64,000 nt of DNA from Mycobacterium sp. ELW1 (GCF_008329905.1 NZ_CP032155.1:4898001-4962000); one strand, 5' to 3'; shown: positions 1 to 9,528, counted from the first letter of the stretch. Made by a program: numbers and translations. The notes: generated from the sequence alone by a model not told the origin.

Positions 1-2
1 CC

Positions 3-338
3 GCGACCGGCGACCTCGATGGATTGATGAGCATGCTGGCACCCGACGTGGTGTTCACCTCCGACAGTGACGGCAAGGTCAGCGCCGCCCGCCGTCCGGT
101 GCTGGGGCCGGCCAAGGTCGCCAGGCTCATCATCGGGCTGTTCCGCCAGGCCACGCCGGAGTACCGGATCGAGGGCGCGAACTACAACGGCGCGCCCGCG
201 ATCGTCGTCTTCCGCGGCGATCGGGCCGAGTCGGTGATGCTGGTGGAGATCACCGAGGGCACGATCACCAACTTCTACGCGATGCGCAACCCGGACAAGC
301 TCGCGGCCGTCACCGTGCGCAGGGAGATCAGCCGCTGA
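3..338 (+). CDS. SigJ-type ECF sigma factor, C-terminal part (truncated by window edge)
   Basis: The open frame enters from the left edge (first whole codon at 3) and gives about 111 residues ending at TGA 336-338. The text, with LMSMLAPDVVF and VTITNFYAM-like segments, reads as the SnoaL-like C-terminal domain of SigJ/ECF41-type sigma factors, which modulates the sigma domains in that family. The sigma-2 and sigma-4 regions lie outside the window, so the call rests on the C-terminal domain alone; a free-standing SnoaL protein is the main alternative. It ends 33 nt before pabB on the same strand. Confidence 0.6.
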   Translation, partial: ATGDLDGLMSMLAPDVVFTSDSDGKVSAARRPVLGPAKVARLIIGLFRQATPEYRIEGANYNGAPAIVVFRGDRAESVMLVEITEGTITNFYAMRNPDKLAAVTVRREISR

Positions 339-371
339 CTCTTTGCGTCTGCCGACCGCAGGCGTCAGGCT

Positions 372-1616
372 ATGGCGATGCGCATCGACCGGCTCGGGGA
401 CCTCGGCACCGCCGCCGACGTTCTGCGCGCCGTGGCCGGTGCCGCCCGCCGGCGCGGACTGGCGCCGCCCGCCGCGCTGGTCGGTGAATGGTTCGGCGCC
501 GGTGCGGTGATCGCCCCCACCCTCTCGGCGCGGGCGGTCGAGTCCGACGCGGTGTTCCCGGTGTCGCCGGGCCACCGCGGTGACGCGGTCGGTGGCGGCT
601 GGATCGGTTACCTCTCCTATCCCGACGCCGCGGCCGACGGCGCGCCGCCGCGAATTCCCGAGGCGGCCGGCGGCTGGACCGACAGCGTGCTGCGATTGGA
701 CCGCGACGGCTGCTGGTGGCACGAAAGCCTGTCCGCCGCAACGATCGCGGGATGGGTGGCCGATGCATTGTCATCCCCGCCGCCGCCGGACGCCTACGAA
801 ATCGATTGGGCAGAACCGGATTTCGCGAGTCACCAGGACGGCGTGCTGGACTGCCTGGCGGCGATCGAAGCCGGCGAGGTGTACCAGGCCTGCGTATGCA
901 CGCAGTTCACCGGCACGCTGCGCGGCTCGTCGCTGGAGTTCTTCGCCGACGCGGTCACCCGGACCACGCCGGCGCGGGCCGCCTACCTGGCCGGCAACTG
1001 GGGCGCGGTGGCCTCGCTGTCACCGGAGCTGTTCCTGCGCCGGACCGGCGACGACGTGGCGTCCAGCCCGATCAAGGGCACCCTGCCGCTGCACCGGCCA
1101 CCGGACGAACTGCGGGCGTCGGTCAAGGACGTCGCCGAGAACATCATGATCGTGGATCTGGTGCGCAACGACCTCGGCCGGGTCGCTGACACCGGCACCG
1201 TCACCGTCGCCGAACTGCTGACGGTACGGGCCGCACCCGGCGTGTGGCACCTGGTGTCGACGGTGACGGCCAAGGTCCGCCCCGAGATCCCCAACACCGC
1301 GCTGCTGGCCGCGACCTTCCCACCGGCGTCGGTGACCGGAACTCCGAAAACCCGTGCCCGGCAATTGCTTTCACAGTGGGAACCCCGCCGCCGCGGGGTG
1401 TACTGCGGGACGCTGGGGATGGCCTCCCCGATTGCGGGCACCGAACTGAACGTGGCGATCCGCACCGTCGAATTCGATGCGACCGGGGCGGCCGTACTTG
1501 GCGTCGGCGGCGGGATCACGGCCGACTCCGACGCGAAAGCCGAATGGCAGGAATGCCTCGACAAGGCCGCCGCAGTGGTTCACGCTGGGTCGCGCGTCCG
1601 CAGCACCGCCTCGTAA
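372..1616 (+). CDS. pabB: Aminodeoxychorismate synthase component I (PabB)
   Basis: A 414-aa chorismate-binding enzyme that makes 4-amino-4-deoxychorismate from chorismate and ammonia for folate synthesis; the glutaminase (PabA) is not fused. The C-terminal two thirds carry the family blocks: SSPIKGT with the active-site lysine near K235, ENIMIVDLVRNDLGR, FPPASVTGTPK and YCGTLGM. The PIKGT motif separates PabB from anthranilate synthase TrpE. ATG 372 is followed two codons later by a second ATG (378), so the start is uncertain by two codons. The 3' end overlaps convergent rsmI by 37 nt. The rsmI-pmt neighbourhood matches the M. tuberculosis Rv1005c region. Confidence 0.9.
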   Translation: MAMRIDRLGDLGTAADVLRAVAGAARRRGLAPPAALVGEWFGAGAVIAPTLSARAVESDAVFPVSPGHRGDAVGGGWIGYLSYPDAAADGAPPRIPEAAGGWTDSVLRLDRDGCWWHESLSAATIAGWVADALSSPPPPDAYEIDWAEPDFASHQDGVLDCLAAIEAGEVYQACVCTQFTGTLRGSSLEFFADAVTRTTPARAAYLAGNWGAVASLSPELFLRRTGDDVASSPIKGTLPLHRPPDELRASVKDVAENIMIVDLVRNDLGRVADTGTVTVAELLTVRAAPGVWHLVSTVTAKVRPEIPNTALLAATFPPASVTGTPKTRARQLLSQWEPRRRGVYCGTLGMASPIAGTELNVAIRTVEFDATGAAVLGVGGGITADSDAKAEWQECLDKAAAVVHAGSRVRSTAS

Positions 1617-2422
1617 AGCTCCCGTTTCGACGGTGCGCCCGGGTGGGTCTCGACCACCTGGCCGCAGGCGTCCTTGACCCGCATTCCATCGGCGACCAGC
1701 GCCTCGACCTCGGCGACCAGCGTCGGCAGGTCGGTGGTCGGAACCGCGGGGGCGAGCACCACGGTGATCTCGCCGAGCACCTTGTCGTCTGCCCACTCCG
1801 CCAGCTCGGCCAGCGTGCCGCGCAGGATCTCCTCGTGCACTTTCGTCAGCTCCCGGCACACCACCACCCGACGGTCCGCACCGAGTTCGTCGACCGCGTC
1901 ACGCAGGCAGTCGGCCAGCCGCCGGGGAGATTCGAAGAACACGCAGGTGCGTTGCTCGGCGGCCAAGCCGGCCAGCCAGGTCCGTCGCGCGGACTGCTTG
2001 CGCGGGGCGAATCCCTCGAAACAGAACCGGTCCGACGGCAGCCCGGACACCGCCAATGCGGTGGTGACCGCCGACGGGCCGGGCAGGCAGGTGACAAGCA
2101 CGCCCTCGTCGATGCACGCCGTCACCATCCGATAGCCGGGGTCGTTGATCAGCGGCATCCCGGCGTCGCTGACCACCAGCACGGTGGCGCCCGCCTTGAT
2201 GTCGTCGAGCAGCGCGGGAACCCGGGCCGCCTCGTTCTGGTCGAACAGGCTGACCACCCGCCCGGCGATCCGCACATCCAGGGATTGCGCCAGGGAGCGC
2301 ACCCGCCGAGTGTCCTCGGCGGCCACCACGTCGGCGGTCGCGAGGGCGTCGACCAGTCGTTTCGAGGCGTCCCCCGGCTGACCCAGCGGCGTCGCACCGA
2401 GGATCAGTCGGCCGGCGGTCAC
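1580..2422 (-). CDS. rsmI: 16S rRNA 2'-O-ribose C1402 methyltransferase RsmI
   Basis: A 280-aa SAM-dependent tetrapyrrole-methylase-fold enzyme that methylates the 2'-O of C1402 in the 16S decoding centre. Family hallmarks are visible in order: GATPLGQPGDAS at the N terminus, AAEDTRR near residue 35, VVSDAGMPLINDPGYR near residue 83, and CLPGPSA and ALAVSGLP further on. The start is GTG 2422. The gene is divergent from pmt (59 nt to the pmt start) and overlaps the 3' end of pabB. The length is typical for the family. Confidence 0.92.
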   Translation of the reverse strand: MTAGRLILGATPLGQPGDASKRLVDALATADVVAAEDTRRVRSLAQSLDVRIAGRVVSLFDQNEAARVPALLDDIKAGATVLVVSDAGMPLINDPGYRMVTACIDEGVLVTCLPGPSAVTTALAVSGLPSDRFCFEGFAPRKQSARRTWLAGLAAEQRTCVFFESPRRLADCLRDAVDELGADRRVVVCRELTKVHEEILRGTLAELAEWADDKVLGEITVVLAPAVPTTDLPTLVAEVEALVADGMRVKDACGQVVETHPGAPSKRELYEAVLRTRDPA

Positions 2423-2481
2423 GGCGGGCAGGAGTGAAGCGACTCGGGGATCGGCACGTCGACAGAATACGATCGCAGGCG

Positions 2482-4032
2482 ATGTCCACGACAGCCGATG
2501 ACCTCGCCGTGCACGAACGGCATGTGCCCGTCATCAGCCCGGGACCGTTGGTGCCGGTCGCCGACTTCGGCCCGGTCGACCGCATCGAAGGCTGGGTTGC
2601 CACCGCGATCATCACCGCGCTGGCAGCGCTGACCCGGTTGATGAGCCTGGCTTCGCCCACCGACGCGGGCACCCCGATCTTCGACGAGAAGCACTACGCG
2701 CCGCAGGCCTGGCAGATGCTGTCCAACTACGGCGTCGAGGACAACCCCGGCTTCGGGCTGGTGGTGCACCCGCCGGTGGGCAAGCAGATGATCGCATTGG
2801 GCGAGGCGATCTTCGGCTTCAACGGAGTGGGCTGGCGGTTCACCACCGCACTGCTGGGCGTGATGCTGGTCCTGCTGGTGGTTCGGATCGTGCGGCGGAT
2901 CAGTCGCTCGACGCTGGTCGGATCGATGGCCGGGCTGCTGCTGATCGCCGACGGGGTGAGTTTCGTCGCGGCGCGCACCGCCCTGCTCGACGGCATCCAG
3001 ACCTTCTTCGTGGTCGCGGCGTTCGGGGCGCTGATCGTCGACCGCGACCAGGTCCGCGAGCGAATGCACAACGCCCTGCTGGAAGGGCGCATCGCCGAGA
3101 CGCCGTGGGGTCCCCGTCTCGGGGTGCGGTGGTGGCGCTTCGGCGCGGGGGTGCTGCTGGGTCTGGCGTTCGCGACGAAGTGGTCGGGGCTGTACTACAT
3201 CGTGTTCTTCGGCGCGATGTCGCTGGCGTTCGACATCGCCGCCCGGCGCGCCTACCGGGTGCCGCGGCCCTGGTTCGGCACGATCCGCCGCGACGTCGGG
3301 CCGACCGCCTATGTGTTCCTGGCGATTCCGTTCGCGGTGTACCTCGCGTCGTACGCGTGGTGGTTTTCCTCCGAGACCGCTGTCAATCGGTACGAGGTGG
3401 GCCAGTCGATCGGCGAGCGGCAGTGGTATCAGCCGCCGGATGCGATCCGGTCGCTGTGGCACTACACGTACAAGGCGTATCACTTCCATTCGACGCTGAC
3501 GAACGCGAACGGCAACCACCACCCGTGGGAGTCCAAGCCGTGGACGTGGCCGATGTCGTTGCGGCCGGTGCTGTATGCAATCGACAACCAGAACGTCCCG
3601 GGCTGCGGCGCCGCCTCCTGCGTGAAGGCCGTGATGCTGGTCGGCACCCCCGCCATGTGGTGGCTGGCGGTGCCGGTCCTGTTCTACGCGGTGTGGCGCG
3701 CGTTCATTCGACGCGACTGGCGCTACGCCGTCGTGCTCACCGGTTACAGCGCCGGATTCCTGCCCTGGTTCGCCGACATCGACCGGCAGATGTACTTCTT
3801 CTACGCGGTGCCGATGGCGCCGTTCCTGGTCATGGCGATTGCGCTGATCCTCGGCGACATCCTGCACGCGCGCAATCAGAATGCCGAGCGGCGAACGCTC
3901 GGGCTGATCGCGGTGAGCTGCTACATCGCGCTGGTGATCACGAACTTCGCCTGGCTCTACCCGGTGCTGACCGGCGTGCCGATCTCGCAGGCGACGTGGA
4001 ACATGGAGATCTGGCTGCCCAGCTGGCGCTAG
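2482..4032 (+). CDS. pmt: Protein O-mannosyltransferase (GT39)
   Basis: A 516-aa polytopic membrane enzyme that transfers mannose from polyprenyl-phosphate-mannose to Ser/Thr of proteins during Sec export. The Asp-Glu pair expected in the first extracytoplasmic loop is present (FDEKHY, D68-E69), followed by conserved VVHPPVGKQ and many hydrophobic segments. The frame opens upstream at 2434, but ATG 2482 is chosen because MSTTADDLAV starts a normal hydrophilic N terminus and the upstream codons look like shadow sequence. It is divergent from rsmI, as Rv1002c and Rv1003 are in M. tuberculosis. No partner gene is needed for this activity. Confidence 0.92.
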   Translation: MSTTADDLAVHERHVPVISPGPLVPVADFGPVDRIEGWVATAIITALAALTRLMSLASPTDAGTPIFDEKHYAPQAWQMLSNYGVEDNPGFGLVVHPPVGKQMIALGEAIFGFNGVGWRFTTALLGVMLVLLVVRIVRRISRSTLVGSMAGLLLIADGVSFVAARTALLDGIQTFFVVAAFGALIVDRDQVRERMHNALLEGRIAETPWGPRLGVRWWRFGAGVLLGLAFATKWSGLYYIVFFGAMSLAFDIAARRAYRVPRPWFGTIRRDVGPTAYVFLAIPFAVYLASYAWWFSSETAVNRYEVGQSIGERQWYQPPDAIRSLWHYTYKAYHFHSTLTNANGNHHPWESKPWTWPMSLRPVLYAIDNQNVPGCGAASCVKAVMLVGTPAMWWLAVPVLFYAVWRAFIRRDWRYAVVLTGYSAGFLPWFADIDRQMYFFYAVPMAPFLVMAIALILGDILHARNQNAERRTLGLIAVSCYIALVITNFAWLYPVLTGVPISQATWNMEIWLPSWR

Positions 4033-4159
4033 AGCGGATATGCGGTTATCCGCAGCGCGAGATCGACAGCAAGGTCGTGATTCCCAGATTTCCACAGCCC
4101 TGAGGTCGATTTCGCGGTCCTGACTAGTAGGTTCTGATCCCGCGCCGCAGCATGCGGTC

Positions 4160-5011
4160 ATGTCGTCGCCGATCATCGGAAGTGCCGCAATCGCCGGCGG
4201 GCTGCTCACGCGGGGCCAGCTGCGCTGGAACTACGTCGCACTACATCCGGACGTGTACATCCCGAAGGGATGCGAGCGCACCCTCGACGTACGCACGAGG
4301 GCTGCTGCGCTGTGGGTGCCGGACGGCATCATCGCCGGGCGGGCGGCGGCCGCACTCCACGGGGCTTCATGGGTCCCCGCGACCGTACCCATCGAGCTGA
4401 TCGGCCATGCCCGACGCCGCCAGACCGGCGTCATCGTGCGCGAGGAACGCATCCGCGTGGGCGAGTGCGGGCCGATGGCAGACCTTGTCGTCACGACGCC
4501 GGAGCGCACCGCGCTCGACCTCGCTCGCCACCTGGGGCGAGGCGAGGCCGTAGTCCACCTCGACGCTCTGGCCGCGGCTACCGGAATCGACCCTGCCGCC
4601 GTGCTCTCGCTTGCCGATCGCTACCCGGGAGCACGAGGTATCCGACAAGCGCGAAACTCGGTATCGCTCATGGATTCCGGCGCCCAGTCGCCACGAGAGT
4701 CCTGGCTGAGGCTGCTGTTGATCGACGCGGGATACCCTCGCCCCGCCACTCAGATTCCGGTCTCGGACGGCTACACAACGGCGTTCATCGACCTGGGCTG
4801 GGATGAACCGAAGATCGGACTGGAGTACGAGGGTGCGCACCACCAGTCCGATCGCGGCCAACACGTTCGCGACATCAGCCGCTACGACATGCTCGAGGCC
4901 ATGGGCTGGCTGATCATCCGCGTGGTGAAGGAGCACAGCCGCGCGTACATCCTTCACCGCGTAGACAACGCCTTCACCCGCCGGCGACTCTCACTGGCGA
5001 GACCTGCGTGA
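4160..5011 (+). CDS. AbiEi-antitoxin-like / DUF559 (PD-(D/E)XK-like) protein
   Basis: A 283-aa protein of a type common in mycobacteria. Residues about 1-150 resemble the winged-helix region plus TTPERTALDLAR block of AbiEi-family antitoxins. Residues about 175-265 resemble DUF559/Vsr-like endonuclease folds: ESWLRLLLIDAGYP, then FIDLGWDEPKIGLEYEGAHHQ with an Asp and a Glu-x-Glu-type pair, then YDMLEAMGWLIIRV. No AbiEii toxin gene lies beside it, so a classical toxin-antitoxin role is not supported. It sits alone between pmt and an LLM oxidoreductase, at the left edge of a 10-kb block absent from the M. tuberculosis locus. Function unknown. Confidence 0.7.
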   Translation: MSSPIIGSAAIAGGLLTRGQLRWNYVALHPDVYIPKGCERTLDVRTRAAALWVPDGIIAGRAAAALHGASWVPATVPIELIGHARRRQTGVIVREERIRVGECGPMADLVVTTPERTALDLARHLGRGEAVVHLDALAAATGIDPAAVLSLADRYPGARGIRQARNSVSLMDSGAQSPRESWLRLLLIDAGYPRPATQIPVSDGYTTAFIDLGWDEPKIGLEYEGAHHQSDRGQHVRDISRYDMLEAMGWLIIRVVKEHSRAYILHRVDNAFTRRRLSLARPA

Positions 5012-5062
5012 GGGTCGTCATTCCGGCCGACGAACAGCCATGGTGTCGATCTCACCGAGGTT

Positions 5063-5989
5063 TTAGAGCCCCAGCAGCGGCTTCAGCAGTTCGCCGATCG
5101 CGGCGACGCCACCGGGCTTGTACCCGCTGATCGTCGCAGCGGACAGGATGACGCCGTCGACGCCCGCGTCGAGCACCTTGGTCTTGATCTGGTCGGCGAT
5201 CTGCTCCGGGTTGCCGAAGACAGCCTGCTGCTTGAAGTCGTCCGGGATCATGTCGGCGGTGATGTTTTCGTCGATGAGCGCGATCGCGAGCACACTGGTC
5301 TCCAATGTGGCGGGGTCGCGGCCGATCTTCTCGCACGCGTCGGCGACCACCTGAACCTTGCGGGGCAGCTCGTCGAAGCCGGCGATGATGTTCAGGTGAT
5401 CGAAGTGCTTGGCAGCCAACGGGATTGTCTTCTTCTCGCCGCTGCCGCCGATCATCAGCGGGATGTGGTCGCGGAAGCGCGGATTGGCGAACGCCTCCTT
5501 GGTTTGGTAGTACTTTCCGTCCACCGTCACTCGCTCGCCCTTGAGCATCGGCAGGATGATGTCCAACGCTTCGTGCAGCTTGTTGAACCGGTCGGTGAAG
5601 GTGCCGAACTCGTAGCCCAGCGAGTCGTGCTCGAGTTCGAACCAGCCGGTGCCGATGCCGAGAACCGCCCGGCCCTGGCTCATCACGTCGAGGGTGGTGA
5701 TCTCCTTGGCCAGCAGGGCCGGGTTGCGATAGGTGTTGCCGGTGACGAGCGTGCCGAGCTGAACCCGGTTCGTCGCCGTCGCCAGCCCGCCCAGCGCGGT
5801 GTAGGCCTCCAGCATCGGCTCCTCAGGCGCACCGAGCCCGGGTAGTTGATAGAGGTGGTCCATCACGAAGACGGAGTCGAACCCGGCGGCTTCGGCCTCC
5901 TGGGCCTGCGCGATCACGGTCGGAAACAGCTCGGCGACGCCGGTGCCGTAGGAGAAGTTGGGGATCTGAAGTCCAAGTTTGATTGCCAC
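5063..5989 (-). CDS. LLM-class F420-dependent oxidoreductase
   Basis: A 308-aa luciferase-like TIM-barrel protein. The N terminus (GLQIPNFSYG), VFVMDHLYQ near residue 42, ATNRVQLGTLVTG and GIGTGWFELEH are typical of F420-dependent members in mycobacteria. The reaction is not predictable from sequence; these enzymes use reduced F420 (or FMNH2) on diverse substrates. The start is GTG 5989, with no better in-frame start. It is separated from the divergent alcohol dehydrogenase (6080) by 90 nt, so the two may share a control region. Its position in the oxidoreductase-rich block suggests a catabolic or detoxifying role. Confidence 0.85.
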   Translation of the reverse strand: MAIKLGLQIPNFSYGTGVAELFPTVIAQAQEAEAAGFDSVFVMDHLYQLPGLGAPEEPMLEAYTALGGLATATNRVQLGTLVTGNTYRNPALLAKEITTLDVMSQGRAVLGIGTGWFELEHDSLGYEFGTFTDRFNKLHEALDIILPMLKGERVTVDGKYYQTKEAFANPRFRDHIPLMIGGSGEKKTIPLAAKHFDHLNIIAGFDELPRKVQVVADACEKIGRDPATLETSVLAIALIDENITADMIPDDFKQQAVFGNPEQIADQIKTKVLDAGVDGVILSAATISGYKPGGVAAIGELLKPLLGL

Positions 5990-6079
5990 GTCTGTGAACC
6001 TAACCCCGACTAAGCGGAGCGCGCGCCCCGTTTCACTCTCCGCGAACCCGGGAATAGGCCGCGCCGTAAGGTCGGAGCC

Positions 6080-7231
6080 ATGAAAAGCCGTGCCGCGATC
6101 GTCCGTGAGGTCGGCGGCTCATGGTCGGTCGAGGATTTCGAGCTCGATCCCCCGCGCTCCGGCGAGGTGCTGGTGCAGATGGCCGCCGCCGGGCTGTGCC
6201 ATTCCGACGACCACATCCGCAACGGCTTCATGTCACCGCCCTCCGGACCAAGGGATGCCCCGACGTCACGTCCCCCGACCATCGGGGGCCACGAGGGTTC
6301 GGGCGTGGTCGTCGAGGTCGGCCCCGGTGTCACCGGGCTGGCTCCCGGCGACCATGTGGTGACCTCCTTCGTCGCGGTGTGCGGCCACTGCCGCTGGTGC
6401 GCATCGGGCATGGAGTACCTGTGCGACAAGGGCGCCGGCGTGCTGACACCGGGCATGCCGACCGACGGCACATTCCGCCACCACACCCTCGACGGCCACG
6501 ACGTCGGCCACACCTCCAAGATCGGCGCCTTCGCCGAACACACTGTCGTCGCGGCGGATTCGCTGGTGAAGATCGACCCGGACATCCCGCTGGTGCCCGC
6601 GGCGCTGCTGGCGTGCGCGATCCCGACCGGCTACGGCTCGGCGGCCCGTCGCGGGGGCGTGCGCGGCGGTGACACCGTGGTGGTGATCGGTGCCGGCGGC
6701 ATCGGCACCGCCGCCATCCAGGGCGCCCGGATCAACGGTGCTACGACGATCGTTGCGGTGGATCCCCTTGAGAACAAACGTAAGTCGGCTGTCGCCTTCG
6801 GGGCAACCCACACGGCGGTCTGGGCGGCCGATGCGAAAGACCTGGTTCGGGACCTGACGCGTGGGGTGATGGCGGACTGCGTGGTCGTCGCACCGTCGGA
6901 CATCACCGGTGACGATGTGCGCGACGCGCTGGCGCTCACCCGCAAGGGCGGCACCTGTGTGCTGACCGGTATGGCGCCGTCCGGCCCGCTGCCGGTACAC
7001 CTCGACATCCAAGACCTGGTCTTGATGAACAAGACCCTGTGCGGAACTGTGTTCGGCTCGTGCAACCCGCGTTCCGAAATCCCGCTGCTGGCAGGCATGT
7101 ACAGCGCAGGTCAGCTGCGCCTCGACGAGATGATCACCACACGCTACCGCCTTGACGACATCAACGACGCGTTCGACGACCTGATGCAGGGCCGCCTGAT
7201 TCGCGGCGTCATCGACTTCGGGATCGCGTGA
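6080..7231 (+). CDS. Zn-dependent alcohol dehydrogenase, NDMA-type MDR family
   Basis: A 383-aa medium-chain dehydrogenase. Catalytic zinc ligands are visible at C40 (LCHSDDH) and H71-E72 (GGHEGSG). The structural zinc lobe has C101, C104, C107 and C115. The nucleotide-binding fold carries IGAGGIGTAAIQGA. The overall text resembles NDMA-dependent alcohol dehydrogenases, which in mycobacteria carry a tightly bound NAD and depend on mycofactocin; that link is family knowledge, not seen here. Its stop overlaps the start of the next gene (GTGA at 7228-7231), so the two are translationally coupled and probably act in one pathway, oxidising an alcohol to an aldehyde. Confidence 0.88.
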   Translation: MKSRAAIVREVGGSWSVEDFELDPPRSGEVLVQMAAAGLCHSDDHIRNGFMSPPSGPRDAPTSRPPTIGGHEGSGVVVEVGPGVTGLAPGDHVVTSFVAVCGHCRWCASGMEYLCDKGAGVLTPGMPTDGTFRHHTLDGHDVGHTSKIGAFAEHTVVAADSLVKIDPDIPLVPAALLACAIPTGYGSAARRGGVRGGDTVVVIGAGGIGTAAIQGARINGATTIVAVDPLENKRKSAVAFGATHTAVWAADAKDLVRDLTRGVMADCVVVAPSDITGDDVRDALALTRKGGTCVLTGMAPSGPLPVHLDIQDLVLMNKTLCGTVFGSCNPRSEIPLLAGMYSAGQLRLDEMITTRYRLDDINDAFDDLMQGRLIRGVIDFGIA

Positions 7232-9528
7232 GCGCTCCCGTGTCATCTCCCCTGTCGGGTATCCGGGTGCTCGAGATCGGCGACCGCATCGCCACCGCCT
7301 ACTGCGGAAAGCTGCTGCGCGACGCCGGCGCCGAGGTGACGATGGTCGAACCGCCCACCGGTCACCGACTGCGCCGATACCGACCCGACGGTGTCGCACC
7401 GTCCGACGGTGACAGCCCGTTCTTCTCGTTCCTGGCCGGCGGCAAGCGCAGCATCGCCGCGCCGTCGGTCACCACCGCCCTGCTGGACTCCGCCGACATC
7501 GTCATCCTCGGCGCCACCCCGCAGCAGGCCACCGAGTTGGGCCTCGGGTCGAACGAGATCGCCTGCTGCACAACGCCGATTGTCACCGTGTCGAACTTCG
7601 GCTGGAGTGGTCCGTGGACGGAGCTGCCTGCCACCGAGTTCACCATGCAAGCCTGGTGTGGCTCGACCGGGTCACGGGGAGAGCCGGAACGGCCGCCGAT
7701 CGCCGTCGGCGGCGACCTGGGCGAATTCATCGCCGGTAGCTACGCCGCGTTCTTCGCACTCGCCGCGCACCGCGGCGGTGGCAGCTTCGACATGTCAGTG
7801 CTCGAAGCGATGACCACGTCGATGCAGGTGTTCTCCTGGCTGCGTAAGGAATTGATGCTCCTCGAGGTGGTCGGGCGTTCGACCGAAGTGCCGTCCGTGG
7901 AGCGCGCCAAGGACGGCTACGTCGGAATTTCGATGGCGACCGGCCAGCAGTGGCAGGACTTCTGCGCCATGGTCGAATGCCCCGACCTGGCCGACGTTCC
8001 CGAGCTGCGATTCCAGGTCGGCCGCTGGGAACAGCGCGACCTCATCCGGGCCCGAATCGGCGACTGGTTCGCCACCCATACCGTCGCGGAGATCGTCGAA
8101 CTGGCCGAGCTGTTCCGGATTCCGATGGCGGCCATCGGCAACGGTGAAACCCTGCACGGGATGGATCATTTCGTCGCACGGAAGTCGTTCGTCGATCATC
8201 CCGCCGGATTCCGGGCGCCGGGCCCGCCGTGGCGGATGAGCCGCACGCCCCCGCTACCGCCGGCGCTGCCGCCGGCTGTCGGTGACACCGCGGGCGACTG
8301 GACGCCACGGGGGAAGCCGGACCGCACGGGCCTGCCGCTCGACGGCGTCCGGATCGTGGATCTGACCGCGTTCTGGGCCGGCCCGGCCGCCACCCATCTG
8401 CTGGCGATGCTCGGTGCCGACGTGGTGAAGATCGAGTCGGTGCAGCGCCCGGACGGGATGCGCTTCGCCGGCGGGTTCCGCGCGGACGTCGAACGGTGGT
8501 GGGAGTACAGCTGGGTCTTCCACGGCGTCAACTCCGGCAAGCGCTCAGTGACCCTGGACCTGGAATCCGACTATGGCAGAGCGCTTTTCGGCCGGATGGT
8601 CGCCGAGGCCGACGTGGTGATCGAGAATTTCACGCCCCGGGTGATGGAGAACTTCGGCCTGGGCTACGAGGCGCTGCGCGGATTCAACGAGCAGATCATC
8701 GAGGTCCGCATGCCCGGGTTCGGGCTCGACGGCCCGTGGCGCGATCGAGTGGGCTTCGCGATGACGATGGAGCAGCTCGCCGGGCTGGCCTGGATCACCG
8801 GCTATCCCGACGGCCTGCCGACCGCACCGCGCGGCGCGTGCGACCCCCTGGCCGGAGTGCACGCCGCGTTCCTCACCCTCGCGGCTCTGGAGCACCGCCG
8901 GCGCACCGGGCAGGGGCAGCTGATCGAGGTGCCGATGATCGACGTGGTGCTCAACGCCAGTGCGCTGCAGGTCATCGAACGGGACGCCGCCGGCGTGCTG
9001 CTGACCCGCCGCGGCAACCGCGGGCACGAGTTCGCCGTGCAAAACGTCTACGCCTGCGCCGGGGATGACCAGTGGGCGGCGGTCAGTATCCGCCACGACT
9101 CCGACTGGACCGCGCTCACAGCGCTTCTCGGTCAACCGGACTGGGCTCACAACATCACCTACACCGCCGACGCCGGCGACCTCATCGACGGCCATCTCGC
9201 CGAGTGGCTTGCGACCCGGCCCCGAGACGAGGCCGTCGGAGCACTGCTCGCCGCCGGGATACCCGCGGCACCCGTTCTGCAGCCGCCCGACGTGATCGAC
9301 AACCCCTCGCTGCAGGCACGTGGGTTCTTCCAGACGGTGTCACACCCGTTGTGCGGACCACTGCCCTACCCACGGCCGCCGGTCACCGGGCACTTCGTCG
9401 CCGAGGCGGCTCCGCTACTGGGTCAGCACAACGCGGACATCCTCGGCGGCACGCTGGGCTTGACCGATCAGGACCTGGCCCGCCTGGAGGCCGACGACGT
9501 GATCGGGTCCTGGCCGCTCGGCCTGTGA
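7228..9528 (+). CDS. Tandem-domain CaiB/BaiF (class III) CoA-transferase
   Basis: A 766-aa protein made of two complete class III CoA-transferase units, about residues 1-345 and 365-766, where single-domain family members are about 400 aa. The second unit restarts with LDGVRIVDLTAFWAGP. The catalytic carboxylate position is FDMS (D188) in the first unit and LIEV (E567) in the second. The family moves CoA between carboxylic acids. GTG 7228 overlaps the dehydrogenase stop. The 3' end overlaps the convergent monooxygenase by 61 bp. It probably activates an acid formed by the neighbouring oxidative genes; the substrate is unknown. Confidence 0.88.
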   Translation: MSAPVSSPLSGIRVLEIGDRIATAYCGKLLRDAGAEVTMVEPPTGHRLRRYRPDGVAPSDGDSPFFSFLAGGKRSIAAPSVTTALLDSADIVILGATPQQATELGLGSNEIACCTTPIVTVSNFGWSGPWTELPATEFTMQAWCGSTGSRGEPERPPIAVGGDLGEFIAGSYAAFFALAAHRGGGSFDMSVLEAMTTSMQVFSWLRKELMLLEVVGRSTEVPSVERAKDGYVGISMATGQQWQDFCAMVECPDLADVPELRFQVGRWEQRDLIRARIGDWFATHTVAEIVELAELFRIPMAAIGNGETLHGMDHFVARKSFVDHPAGFRAPGPPWRMSRTPPLPPALPPAVGDTAGDWTPRGKPDRTGLPLDGVRIVDLTAFWAGPAATHLLAMLGADVVKIESVQRPDGMRFAGGFRADVERWWEYSWVFHGVNSGKRSVTLDLESDYGRALFGRMVAEADVVIENFTPRVMENFGLGYEALRGFNEQIIEVRMPGFGLDGPWRDRVGFAMTMEQLAGLAWITGYPDGLPTAPRGACDPLAGVHAAFLTLAALEHRRRTGQGQLIEVPMIDVVLNASALQVIERDAAGVLLTRRGNRGHEFAVQNVYACAGDDQWAAVSIRHDSDWTALTALLGQPDWAHNITYTADAGDLIDGHLAEWLATRPRDEAVGALLAAGIPAAPVLQPPDVIDNPSLQARGFFQTVSHPLCGPLPYPRPPVTGHFVAEAAPLLGQHNADILGGTLGLTDQDLARLEADDVIGSWPLGL

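Noticed and set aside
2419..4209. 596-aa minus-strand ORF across pmt
   Set aside because: It is an antisense shadow of a strongly conserved O-mannosyltransferase; its composition is Arg/Pro/His-rich without any family motif.
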